Assembly (NCBI GenBank): GCA_910588105.1
Contig: CAJUQD010000041.1
Location: forward strand, 1-22,795
DNA: 22,795 nt
Reading direction: 5' to 3'
Origin: an uncultured Oscillospiraceae bacterium
Lineage (GTDB): Bacteria > Bacillota > Clostridia > Oscillospirales > Oscillospiraceae
The notes beneath the pieces were generated by a model. The model was not told where the DNA came from. It saw nothing but the letters and a program-made list of their open reading frames with translations, and searched no databases. This document shows positions 7,712-16,084 of this stretch, piece after piece (the first letter of the stretch is position 1; every line of letters begins with the position of its first letter). The translations under genes were made by a program, and so were the position numbers.

Positions 7712-9373
7712 ATGAAAAAGTCCAAGCGAACCCTGTGCGCGCTGCTGAGCGTTCTGCTCCTGCTCATGCTGGGCCTGGCGGCGTGCTCCCCCGCCCAGGA
7801 AGGCCCGGCGGGTGCCAGCGCCACCCCCGCGCCCGTCTCTGCGCCCCCCGGCACCACGAACCCGCCTGTGGAAAAGAAGACCTACGACGAGCATTTGACC
7901 CTGACCTGGCTGATGGCGGGCATCAAGTCCGGCGGCGATTACAGCGGGGACGACTGGGGCCGCTACTGGCTGGACACCTATAACATTGATTTTGACATCA
8001 TCGCCACCACTATTGATGTGTCCGACTGGGACGAGCGGCTGCGCGTCTGGATCAACTCCGGCGACATGCCCGACGTGGCCCACGCGGAATACCCCTACGG
8101 CGAGATCGAGACCTACGCCTCCCAGGATGCCATCTACCGCTTCCCCGACGACTGGAAAGAGCGCTGGCCCAACCTGGCCAAGACCCAGGACGACGTCCCC
8201 ATCGCCGCCATCGCCGAGGAGAAGCTGGGCGGCACCTATTGCCTGTGGCGGCCGGTCTTTTCTACCAACCGCCCCAGCGAGCGGCTGAGCTACCACGCCC
8301 TGCTTTACATGCGCAAGGACTGGCTGGAGGCCTGCGGCCTGGAGATCAAGGACACATACTCCCCCTCCGAGCTGGCGGAAATCGCCCGCACCTTCCTGGA
8401 AAAGGATCCCGGCAATGTGGGCGACAGCCTGGTGGGCCTGAGCATCCGCACCTATGACCTGGCAAAGCTGTGGCCCACCACGGACTTTTCCCAGGCCTGC
8501 AACATCGGGGACGGCTACTACCAGGATGAAACCGGCACGTTCCGATGGGCCCCTGCGGACGAGCGCACCCTGGAGTCGTTGAAAACCTACCAGCAGATGT
8601 ACAAAGAGGGGGTCATCGACCCTGAGTTCTACACCTTCACCCGCTACGAGGGCTCCCAGAAGTTCTACGTGCAGGGAACCTCCGGCATCGCCCTGGAGGA
8701 CGGCCACGCCATCCTCATCACCTACATCCGCAACGGCCTGACCGCCCAGGGGCTCGACCCGGACAAGGTGCTGCATCTGGCCCAGCTGGTGGGCGAGGAC
8801 GGGAAATACCACTATCGTGAGGACGCCAACTATTGGGGGCAGGTCATCTTCAGCCCCACCATCAGCGATGAAAAGTTCGAGCGCGCCATGGACCTTCTGG
8901 ATTTCTGCGCCACCGAGGAGGGCCAGAACCTGGTGAACATGGGCTTTGAGGGGGTTGACTGGGAGCGGGATGAGAACGGGAACTACGTCTCCCTGCTGGA
9001 CCCGTCCATCCAGGGCGAGCACCTGTCGGTCATGGCCGGCAAATACCCCTCCAAGGACTCCTATTTCGGCAGCGTGGTGCTGACGGACGACTTCGCCCTG
9101 GTCAGCCCCAACTACAGCACGGAGATCCAGGACACCGTGCGGCGCTTCTACAAGCTCCGGGACCAGCTCAGCGACGAGACCACGCTGCTCCCCCGGGAGT
9201 ACGACTATGAGACCCTCAGCTCCAGGGAGAAGTCCCAGGCGACCATGGACCTTGCGGACGAATATGCCAAGCTGATTCTCAAGGACGGGGACCTGGAACA
9301 GAACTGGAGGGCCTGGGTGGCGGAAAAAATGGTGGTGGTCCAGCCGGTGCTGGACCAGCTCAACGCAAACTGA
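7712..9373 (+). CDS. Extracellular solute-binding lipoprotein, LplA/YtcQ type
   Basis: A 553-residue sugar-binding lipoprotein. The N-terminus has KKSKR, a hydrophobic core and a lipobox ending in LAAC, giving lipidated Cys25 after signal peptidase II cleavage. A Pro/Ala/Ser-rich linker (about 26-52) then leads into the large domain. At about 530 mature residues it fits the long binding proteins of the LplA/YtcQ class rather than the ~400-residue maltose-type ones. It captures the oligosaccharide at the membrane surface for the two permeases. AAGGAGG at 7696-7702 precedes ATG 7712. It is the last gene of the operon, followed by a hairpin. The ligand cannot be read from sequence; a uronic-acid-containing oligosaccharide is the guess from context. 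Confidence 0.92.
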   Translation: MKKSKRTLCALLSVLLLLMLGLAACSPAQEGPAGASATPAPVSAPPGTTNPPVEKKTYDEHLTLTWLMAGIKSGGDYSGDDWGRYWLDTYNIDFDIIATTIDVSDWDERLRVWINSGDMPDVAHAEYPYGEIETYASQDAIYRFPDDWKERWPNLAKTQDDVPIAAIAEEKLGGTYCLWRPVFSTNRPSERLSYHALLYMRKDWLEACGLEIKDTYSPSELAEIARTFLEKDPGNVGDSLVGLSIRTYDLAKLWPTTDFSQACNIGDGYYQDETGTFRWAPADERTLESLKTYQQMYKEGVIDPEFYTFTRYEGSQKFYVQGTSGIALEDGHAILITYIRNGLTAQGLDPDKVLHLAQLVGEDGKYHYREDANYWGQVIFSPTISDEKFERAMDLLDFCATEEGQNLVNMGFEGVDWERDENGNYVSLLDPSIQGEHLSVMAGKYPSKDSYFGSVVLTDDFALVSPNYSTEIQDTVRRFYKLRDQLSDETTLLPREYDYETLSSREKSQATMDLADEYAKLILKDGDLEQNWRAWVAEKMVVVQPVLDQLNAN

Positions 9374-9416
9374 CCCCTTGGGGCGCGGACAGGCGCCGGA
9401 CACATGGCATGCGAAA

Positions 9417-9449
9417 GGGAGGCGGTTCATGGAACCGCCTCCCTCCCTT
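9417..9449 (+). terminator. Operon-end hairpin after the solute-binding protein
   Basis: Arms GGGAGGCGGTTC (9417-9428) and GAACCGCCTCCC (9432-9443) pair perfectly over a 3-nt loop, followed by a poor T tract (TCCCTT). It ends the sugar operon 44 nt after the stop. The rest of 9374-9584 holds only this hairpin and the recJ promoter. Confidence 0.65.
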
Positions 9450-9489
9450 ATGCCCCTGCGCCCGCAGCGGCGGCGCCCCGTTTTCCCTG

Positions 9490-9518
9490 TTGAAATCACC
9501 CGTTTGATTTGATATAAT
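9490..9518 (+). promoter_or_regulatory. Near-consensus promoter of recJ-rel
   Basis: TTGAAA (9490-9495), a 17-bp spacer and a perfect TATAAT (9513-9518). Transcription should begin near 9525, about 60 nt before the proposed recJ start. This is the strongest housekeeping promoter in the window. Confidence 0.85.
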
Positions 9519-9584
9519 AGATTGTTAATTTGATGCCGCCGGCCACGCCCCGGCCCGGCGGCGCCTTGAGAGGAGGGGGCGGGC

Positions 9585-11660
9585 ATAAAATACCAGCAGT
9601 GGAACGTGCGCCGCCCCGGCTCCGCCCCGGCGCGCCGCGCGCTGGAGCAGGACGGGCTGTCCCCCCTGTGCGCCTGCGTCCTGGCCGCCCGGGGGATCGC
9701 CGGGCCGGAGGAGGCCGCCCGGTTTTTGTCCTGCGGCTCCCAGCGCTTTCACGACCCTTTCCTGCTCAAGGGGATGGACAAGGCGGTGGGACGCATCCGC
9801 GCCGCCATCGGCGGCGGGGAACTGATCTGCGTCTACGGCGACTACGATGTGGACGGCATCACCGCCACCTGCCTGCTTACCGAGGCGCTGGCCTGGCTTG
9901 GCGGCCGGGTGGTCAGCTATATCCCCGACCGCACCGAGGAGGGCTACGGCCTCAACCCCGGCGCAATCACCCGGCTTGCCGGGCAGGGGGTAGCGCTCAT
10001 CGTCACGGTGGACTGCGGCATCACCGCCGTAGACGAGGTGGAGTTCGCCCGCTCCCTGGGGGTAGACGTGGTGGTCACCGACCACCACCACTGCAAGGAC
10101 AAGCTCCCCGCCGCCGTGGCGGTGGTCAACCCCCGGCAGGACGGCTGCGCCTATCCCTTCCCTGAACTGGCGGGAGTGGGGGTGGCCCTCAAAACCGCCC
10201 AGGCCCTGGCCGGCCCGGAGCGGCGGGACGAGGTATTCCGCCGCTTCGGCGAGCTGGCCGCCATCGGCACCGTGGCCGACGTAATGCGCCTGACCGACGA
10301 GAACCGCGCCCTGGTCCGCCAGGGGCTGGAGCTGCTCGCCCGCACCCGGCGGCCCGGCCTGCGCGCTTTGCTGCGAGAGGCGGGGCTGGAGCCCGGCGGC
10401 CTCCCCACCACCGTCACCGTCGGCTACGGCCTGGCCCCCCGGATCAACGCCGCCGGGCGCATGGAACAGGCCATGGTGGCCCTGGAGCTGCTGCTCACCC
10501 GGGACGAGGAACGAGGGGAGGCCCTGGCCGGCACCCTGTGCCGCCTCAACCGGGAGCGGCAGGCCATCGAGCTTGCCATCTACGACGAATGCGCCGCGCT
10601 GTTGGCGGCCAATCCCCAGCTGGCCGCCCCGGCCATTGTGCTGGCGGGGGAGGGCTGGCACCAGGGGGTGGTGGGCATCGTGGCCTCCCGCCTGGCGGAA
10701 AAGTATTCCTGCCCCGCCTTTATGATCTGCCTGGAGCACGGCCAGGGCAAGGGGTCGTGCCGGTCCTTCGGCGGGTTCAACCTGTTCGCCGCCCTGGAGC
10801 GGTGCGCCCCCCTGCTGGAGGGCTTCGGCGGCCATGAGATGGCGGCGGGCTTTACCATCCTGGAGGAAAATATCCCCGCCTTCCGGGAGGCGGTGTGCCG
10901 CCTGGTAGAGCTGCGCACCGGCGGCGCGCCCATGGAGGCCGCCATTGATGTGGACGCGGAAATTGACTGCTGCTCCCTGCTCACCGCCCCACAGGTGGAG
11001 TCCCTGTCCCTGCTGGAGCCCTTTGGCACGGGCAACCCCAAGCCGGTGTTTCTGCTGCGGGGGGCCTGCGTGGCCTCCTGTTGCGATGTGGGGGCCGGGC
11101 GGCACTTGAAAATGAAGCTGCGCCGGGACGGCGTGGTGCTGGACGCCATCTTTTTCTCCGCCAACGCCGCCGCCTGCGGCGTCGCTCCGGGGGACAGGCT
11201 GGATGTGCTTTTCACACCCCAGATCAATGAGTTCCGCGGAAACCGCGCCGTCCAGCTCCAGCTGTGCGACCTGCGCCCCGCCCCCGCCCGGTCCCAACTG
11301 GAGCAGGAGCTGTTCCAGCGCCTTCGCGATGGGGAGGAGCTTTCCCGGTGGGAGGCGGGCCTCCTCTTCCCCTCCCGGCAGGATTTCGCCCGCCTGTGGC
11401 GGTTTCTGGAACACAGCTGCGCGGACGGCTGGATAGAGGCCGGACCCTCCCTGCTGCGGCAGGCCGCCCGCCTGCCCGACGGCCGCTGCTCCTATGGCCG
11501 AACCCTGGTGTGCCTTTACGTGATGGGCGACCGGGGGCTGATCCGCCTGGAGGAAAACCGGCTATGCCTGTCCCACCCCCAGCGCAAGGTGGATCTGGAG
11601 CAGTCGGAGCTGATGCGCCGCCTTCGGGAGTTCCTGGAACAGAACGGGGCAATAATATAA
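9585..11660 (+). CDS. recJ: Single-stranded-DNA-specific exonuclease RecJ, apparent ATA start
   Basis: A 5'-3' ssDNA exonuclease of recombination and repair, 691 residues from ATA 9585. The DHH domain has YGDYDVDG (about 84-91), VDCGIT and TDHHHC (about 165-170), all Mn2+-binding. The DHHA1 part has GWHQGVVGIVASRLAEKY, GKGSCRS and FGGHEMAAGF; an OB-fold follows (FRGNRAVQLQL). RecJ proteins usually begin with a Lys-Tyr-x-x-Trp-Asn-Val-like stretch; here KYQQWNV is encoded directly after ATA 9585, which lies 8 nt behind AGGAGG (9571-9576). No ATG, GTG or TTG lies in frame between the stop at 9567 and GTG 9606. Starting at that GTG (29 nt from AGGAGG) would remove these residues. The rel gene follows with no apt between, unlike Bacillus. 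Confidence 0.9.
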   Translation: MKYQQWNVRRPGSAPARRALEQDGLSPLCACVLAARGIAGPEEAARFLSCGSQRFHDPFLLKGMDKAVGRIRAAIGGGELICVYGDYDVDGITATCLLTEALAWLGGRVVSYIPDRTEEGYGLNPGAITRLAGQGVALIVTVDCGITAVDEVEFARSLGVDVVVTDHHHCKDKLPAAVAVVNPRQDGCAYPFPELAGVGVALKTAQALAGPERRDEVFRRFGELAAIGTVADVMRLTDENRALVRQGLELLARTRRPGLRALLREAGLEPGGLPTTVTVGYGLAPRINAAGRMEQAMVALELLLTRDEERGEALAGTLCRLNRERQAIELAIYDECAALLAANPQLAAPAIVLAGEGWHQGVVGIVASRLAEKYSCPAFMICLEHGQGKGSCRSFGGFNLFAALERCAPLLEGFGGHEMAAGFTILEENIPAFREAVCRLVELRTGGAPMEAAIDVDAEIDCCSLLTAPQVESLSLLEPFGTGNPKPVFLLRGACVASCCDVGAGRHLKMKLRRDGVVLDAIFFSANAAACGVAPGDRLDVLFTPQINEFRGNRAVQLQLCDLRPAPARSQLEQELFQRLRDGEELSRWEAGLLFPSRQDFARLWRFLEHSCADGWIEAGPSLLRQAARLPDGRCSYGRTLVCLYVMGDRGLIRLEENRLCLSHPQRKVDLEQSELMRRLREFLEQNGAII

Positions 11661-11707
11661 GAACCTGTATTCACAGCCGAAACCACCGCCCAAGGAGGCG
11701 TTATATA

Positions 11708-13942
11708 ATGGATCTGGCCCATGAGAAATACGAAGCGCTGGAGCACAATATCCTGGCCGCCAACCCAGCGGCGGACGCTCAGCGCATCCGCGCAGCCTTT
11801 GAATATGCCAACGACCACCACGGGCCCCAGCTGCGCAAAAGCGGGGAGCCCTATATCATCCACCCCATCGCCGTGGCGGAGATCGTCAACGAGCTGGAGC
11901 TGGACCAGGACTCCATCATCGCGGCCCTCCTCCACGACTGCATTGAGGACACCGACTCCACCCACGACGACATCGCCCGGCTGTTCTCCCCCCAGATCGC
12001 CGATCTGGTGGAGGGCGTCACCAAGCTCACCCGGATGCAGTACACCTCCCGGGAGGACGAGCAGATGGAGAACCTGCGCAAGATGTTCATGGCCATGGCC
12101 AAGGACGTGCGGGTCATCCTCATCAAGCTGTGCGACCGACTGCACAATATGCGCACCCTCCAATACCAGTCCGATGCCAAGCAGAAGGAAAAGGCCCTGG
12201 AGACCATGGAGGTTTACGCCCCCATCGCCCACCGCCTGGGGATGCAGAAGCTGAAGTGGGAGCTGGAGGATCTGGCCCTGGAGTACCTGGATCCGGTGGG
12301 CTACCACGATGTGAAGGCGGAGCTGGCCAACATCACCACCCTCCACGCCGGCTTTGTGGACAGCATGCAGGCCCACATTGAGCAGCGGCTGTCGGAGGAG
12401 GGGGTGAAATGCCGGGTGTACGGGCGGCTCAAGCACATCTATTCCATCTACCGTAAAATGTACGCCCAAAACAAAACCCTCAATGAAATCTTCGACCTGT
12501 ACGCCTTCCGGGTGATCGTGGACGACATACCCGCCTGCTATAACGTTCTTGGCTGTGTCCACGACATGTTCAAGCCGGTGCTGGGCCGGTTCAAGGACTA
12601 TATCGGCACCCCCAAGCCCAACGGATACCAGTCCCTGCACACCACCGTGGTGGGCAGGGAGGGCATCCCCTTCGAGGTGCAGATCCGCACCTGGCAGATG
12701 CACCAGACGGCGGAGTACGGCGTGGCCGCCCACTGGAAATACAAGCAGGGGATGGCCAACCAGAGGCTGGGCACCGAGCGGGAGTTTGAGTGGGTGCGCA
12801 AGCTGCTGGAGAGCCAGCAGGACGCCGATCCGGACGAGTTTGTCCGCACCCTCCGGGTGGACATGTTCTCCGACGAGGTGTTTGTGTTCACCCCCAACGG
12901 GGACGTGAAGAGCCTGCCCGCCGGGGCCACCCCCATTGACTTCGCCTACTCCATCCACTCCGCCGTGGGCAATTCCATGACGGGGGCCCGGGTAAATGGG
13001 CGCATCGTCACCTTTGAGACGCCGCTGAAAAACGGCGACATTGTGGAGATCATCACCTCCAAATCCGCCCGGGGCCCCAGCCGGGACTGGATGAAGATCT
13101 GCAAATCCAACGAGGCCCGCAACAAAATACGCCAGTGGTTCAAGAAGGAGCGCCGGGAGGAGAACATCGCCACAGGCCGGTCCATGTTCGAGTCGGAGTT
13201 GAAGCACCTGGGCCTTACCCTGGCCGCCATCACCGCCACCCCCGACCTGCTGGACACCCTGCTCAAGCGGGTGCGCTTTGGCTCGCTGGACGAGCTGTAC
13301 GCCGCCATCGGCTACGGTGGGCTGTCCGCCCAGAAGGCGGCGGGCCGCATGAAGGAGGAGATGACCCGCCTGGGCCGGCTGGAACGGCAGCGGGCGGAGC
13401 ACGAGGCCATGCAGGCCGCCGTCTCCTCCGGCGAGACGGTCTACCCCTCCACCGCCAAGACCTCCGCCCCGGCCCGACGCCACTCTGTCAGCGGCATTAT
13501 TGTGGAGGGGCTGGACAACTGCATGGTGAAGTTCTCCAAGTGCTGCACCCCCGTGCCCGGCGATCCGGTGGTGGGCTTCATCACCAAGGGCTACGGCGTG
13601 TCCATCCACCGCAGGGATTGCCCCAACGCAGACCCCGCCCGCCGCAAGCCGGAGGAGGAGGGGCGCTGGGTAAGGGTGTCCTGGGCGGAGACCGGCGAGT
13701 CCACCTTCCGTACCTCCCTGGAGATCTCCGCCAAGGACCGGGACGGTCTGGCCCTGGACGTGGCCATGGCCCTGTCCGCGCAAAAGGCCAAGCTGAACAC
13801 CCTGGCCGCCCGCAGCCAGCCCGACGGCTACGCCATCATCAATCTGGAGCTGTTCGTCCAGGACCAGCGGGAGCTGACCGGGGTTATCAACAAGCTGTCC
13901 CAGATTCCGGGGGTCTTTCTCGTCCGGCGGGTCGGGGGATGA
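11708..13942 (+). CDS. rel: Bifunctional (p)ppGpp synthetase/hydrolase, Rel
   Basis: A 744-residue long RSH protein controlling the stringent response. The N-terminal HD hydrolase domain has His52 (IHP) and HDCIED (76-81). The synthetase domain has RFKD at 294-297, the basic RxKD form found in bifunctional enzymes, followed by GTPKPNGYQSLHT and EVQIRTWQMHQTAEYGVAAHW. TGS spans about 387-448 (VFVFTPNGDVKSLPAGATPIDFAY), then a helical/zinc-finger-like region with CCTP and a C-terminal ACT domain (about 665-742). ATG 11708 has AAGGAGG at 11692-11698; the frame is open further upstream inside recJ, but without a suitable site. It lies 47 bp after recJ and is probably cotranscribed with it. Confidence 0.95.
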   Translation: MDLAHEKYEALEHNILAANPAADAQRIRAAFEYANDHHGPQLRKSGEPYIIHPIAVAEIVNELELDQDSIIAALLHDCIEDTDSTHDDIARLFSPQIADLVEGVTKLTRMQYTSREDEQMENLRKMFMAMAKDVRVILIKLCDRLHNMRTLQYQSDAKQKEKALETMEVYAPIAHRLGMQKLKWELEDLALEYLDPVGYHDVKAELANITTLHAGFVDSMQAHIEQRLSEEGVKCRVYGRLKHIYSIYRKMYAQNKTLNEIFDLYAFRVIVDDIPACYNVLGCVHDMFKPVLGRFKDYIGTPKPNGYQSLHTTVVGREGIPFEVQIRTWQMHQTAEYGVAAHWKYKQGMANQRLGTEREFEWVRKLLESQQDADPDEFVRTLRVDMFSDEVFVFTPNGDVKSLPAGATPIDFAYSIHSAVGNSMTGARVNGRIVTFETPLKNGDIVEIITSKSARGPSRDWMKICKSNEARNKIRQWFKKERREENIATGRSMFESELKHLGLTLAAITATPDLLDTLLKRVRFGSLDELYAAIGYGGLSAQKAAGRMKEEMTRLGRLERQRAEHEAMQAAVSSGETVYPSTAKTSAPARRHSVSGIIVEGLDNCMVKFSKCCTPVPGDPVVGFITKGYGVSIHRRDCPNADPARRKPEEEGRWVRVSWAETGESTFRTSLEISAKDRDGLALDVAMALSAQKAKLNTLAARSQPDGYAIINLELFVQDQRELTGVINKLSQIPGVFLVRRVGG

Positions 13943-13968
13943 CTGTTCAGTTGAATCCCAAATGGGGC

Positions 13969-14068
13969 CCCCGCAAAGCCGCCCTTTGGCTTTGTGGGGA
14001 GAGGAGAAGCAAGGGAGCGAACGAAGTTTTCGCCGTAGGCGGAAACGGAGTGGGGCGGACTTTGCTTC
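13969..14068. repeat. Folded intergenic element between rel and the ATP-grasp gene
   Basis: Three pairings fit together. CCCCGCAAAGCC (13969-13980) pairs with GGCTTTGTGGGG (13988-13999). GAAGCAAG (14006-14013) pairs with TTTGCTTC (14061-14068), enclosing a hairpin of GTTTTCGCC (14026-14034) with GGCGGAAAC (14038-14046). The few mismatches are G-U pairs in RNA. There is no T tract, so it is not a standard terminator. It could be a REP-like palindromic repeat or a structured leader or linker; 13943-14091 holds no gene. Confidence 0.5.
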
Positions 14069-14091
14069 GACGAAAAGGAGCTTGATTTTAA

Positions 14092-15312
14092 GTGTCTGAC
14101 GTTACCTTCCAGCCGCTTTTATTTGGCGGCGATATCAACGTGTACAGCGTGGCCCGGGCCTTCCACGAGGCCTACGGGGTGAAAAGCATCGCCTTCGGCA
14201 AATTTGCCGCCACCTTCCCCTGCGCCTACAGCGCCATTATCGACTACCGGCCCTGCCTGGAAAACGAGGTCGAAGCCGTCTTTCTGCAAAACGTGAACAA
14301 TGTGGCCGCCGAGTTCCCGGACAAGACGGTGCTGGTCATCGGCTGCGGGGACAGCTATGTGAAGCTGGCGGCCCACCTGAAGGATCAGTTTCCTCCCAAT
14401 GTAAAGTGCAATTATATCAGCGGGGAGCTGCTGGACAAGCTCACCGACAAGGAGCAGTTCTACGTCCTGTGCGACCGATACGGCATCGACCACCCGGCCA
14501 CCTTCGTCTATTCAGGGGATATGGGCCACGATTTTGACCTGCCTTGGGGGGCCCCCTATGTGGCCAAGCCCGCAGACGGGGTGGCCTACTGGGCCACCGG
14601 CTGCCGGGCGCTGAAAAAGGTGTATATATGCCAAAGCTGGGAGGAGCTTCTCTCCGCCCTGGACGAGGTGTACGCCGCGGGCTATCCGGGCAAGATGATC
14701 TTGCAGGAGTTCATCCCCGGGGATGACACCTATATGCGGGTACTCACCAACTACTCCGACCAGCGGGGCAGGGTGAAGCTGATGTGCCTGGGCCACGTGC
14801 TGCTGGAAGAGCACTCCCCCCACGGCATCGGCAACCACGCCGTCATTATCACCGAGCACGACCGGGGCCTGTGCGACAAAATCCGCAGAATGCTGGAGGA
14901 TCTGGACTACGTGGGCTTCTCCAACTTTGACATCAAGTTTGACCGCCGGGACGGCAGGTATAAGGCTTTTGAGATCAACACCCGGCAGGGCCGCAGCAAT
15001 TACTATGTCACCGGCTCGGGCCACAACATCGCCCAGTACCTGGTGGGCGACCTGATCGAAGGCCGGGACATCCCCCCCGCCATCACCAGCAACCGCTCCA
15101 TCTGGCGGATGATCCCCCGCGGGCTGGCCTATCGGTATATCCCCCGGCGCTATCACGACGAGATGCGGGCCCTGTTCAAGTCCGGGGCGGACCACCACTC
15201 CATGGAGTACCGCCCGGACTACACCCTCAAGCGGATCTGGCGCATTTGGAAGAACCACATCGGCTGCTGGGTTCGCTTCAGCAGGTACTGCGTGAAGCCA
15301 AAGGAAAACTGA
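14092..15312 (+). CDS. ATP-grasp carboxylate-amine ligase, D-aspartate-ligase-like
   Basis: A 406-residue cytoplasmic ATP-grasp protein expected to join a carboxylate to an amine through an acyl phosphate. The pre-ATP-grasp lobe spans about 1-115. ATP-binding features are PYVAKP (Lys159), LQEFIPGDDTYMRV (about 204-217), and the metal site FEINTRQGRSNYY with Glu294/Asn296. The basic C-terminal 70 residues (RPDYTLKRIWRIWKNHIGCW) may form an extra module. The closest described theme is Aslfm of Enterococcus faecium, which adds D-Asp to the cell-wall precursor and is encoded beside a racemase; the next gene here is an Asp/Glu racemase. The GTG 14092 start has AAGGAG at 14075-14080 (11-nt spacer, rather long). 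True donor and acceptor are unknown. Confidence 0.75.
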   Translation: MSDVTFQPLLFGGDINVYSVARAFHEAYGVKSIAFGKFAATFPCAYSAIIDYRPCLENEVEAVFLQNVNNVAAEFPDKTVLVIGCGDSYVKLAAHLKDQFPPNVKCNYISGELLDKLTDKEQFYVLCDRYGIDHPATFVYSGDMGHDFDLPWGAPYVAKPADGVAYWATGCRALKKVYICQSWEELLSALDEVYAAGYPGKMILQEFIPGDDTYMRVLTNYSDQRGRVKLMCLGHVLLEEHSPHGIGNHAVIITEHDRGLCDKIRRMLEDLDYVGFSNFDIKFDRRDGRYKAFEINTRQGRSNYYVTGSGHNIAQYLVGDLIEGRDIPPAITSNRSIWRMIPRGLAYRYIPRRYHDEMRALFKSGADHHSMEYRPDYTLKRIWRIWKNHIGCWVRFSRYCVKPKEN

Positions 15313-15363
15313 TGAAGCAAAAACGAAGCCAGGGGTTCCGGGCCCCATAGGAGGCGTATCTTA

Positions 15364-16068
15364 ATGTCTGAACAACGTTTAGGCGTGCTAGGCGGCATGG
15401 GGCCCCAGGCCACCCAGGTGTTCTACCAGTTCGTGCTGGACCGCACCGACGCCGCCCGGGACCAAGACCACCTGCCCGCCCTCATCCTGTCGGACACCGG
15501 CATCCCCGACCGCACCACCGCCATCCTGTCGGGCGACACCGAGGGGCTGTACCGACGGCTGCTGGGGGACGCGAAGCTGCTGGAGGGCTGCGGCTGCACG
15601 GCGCTGGCCATCCCCTGCAACACCTCCCACTACTTTGCCGACCGCCTCCAGGGTGAGATTGGCATACCCATCATCCACATGCTCCGGGAGACCGCCCGCG
15701 AGCTGGCCCGGCAGGGAAAAAAGCGCCCTGGCATTCTGGGTACCGACGGCACCATCCAGACGGGACTGTACCAGAAGGAGTGCGCCGCCTTCGGCCTGGA
15801 GGCGGTGGCCCCAGCCCCGGACATCCAGAAGCTGGTCATGTCCGTCATCTACGACGAAATCAAGCAGGGGGAGAAGGGCAGCCGGGACAAGTTTTCTAAA
15901 ATCGACAAGGCTATCCGCAGCGCAGGGTGCGACTGCGCCATCCTGGCCTGCACCGAGCTGTCGGTGTTTTCCACCTACCATCCCCTACCCCCCTTCTACC
16001 TGGACGCCATGATGGTCATGGCGGAGCGGGCGGTGGAGCTCTGCGGCTATCCCCTGCGCACCATTTGA
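15364..16068 (+). CDS. Aspartate/glutamate racemase family protein
   Basis: A 234-residue cofactor-independent two-cysteine racemase. The N-terminal LGVLGGMGPQAT marks the aspartate-racemase branch. The catalytic cysteines are Cys85 (IPCNTSHYF) and Cys196 (LACTELSVF), both present. TAGGAGG (15348-15354) precedes ATG 15364 with a 9-nt spacer. It sits 51 bp after the ATP-grasp gene and 16 bp before a MurE-like ligase, so the three are very likely one transcript. It should supply D-Asp, or possibly D-Glu, to one of these ligases. Whether it also serves as the cell's MurI cannot be told from the window; GGMGPQAT argues for the aspartate type. Confidence 0.9.
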   Translation: MSEQRLGVLGGMGPQATQVFYQFVLDRTDAARDQDHLPALILSDTGIPDRTTAILSGDTEGLYRRLLGDAKLLEGCGCTALAIPCNTSHYFADRLQGEIGIPIIHMLRETARELARQGKKRPGILGTDGTIQTGLYQKECAAFGLEAVAPAPDIQKLVMSVIYDEIKQGEKGSRDKFSKIDKAIRSAGCDCAILACTELSVFSTYHPLPPFYLDAMMVMAERAVELCGYPLRTI

Positions 16069-16084
16069 TTGGGAGGACGATGGT

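Noticed and set aside
11264..11707. Extended N-terminus for Rel reading from inside recJ
   Set aside because: The added residues are Pro/Arg/Gly-rich recJ shadow; ATG 11708 has AAGGAGG and begins the normal Rel N-terminus.
7682..13783. Very long open frames on the minus strand opposite the solute-binding protein, recJ and rel (over 600 codons each)
   Set aside because: They mirror strongly supported genes, have Gly/His/Val-rich compositions typical of antisense reading of GC-rich codons, and show no family motifs.
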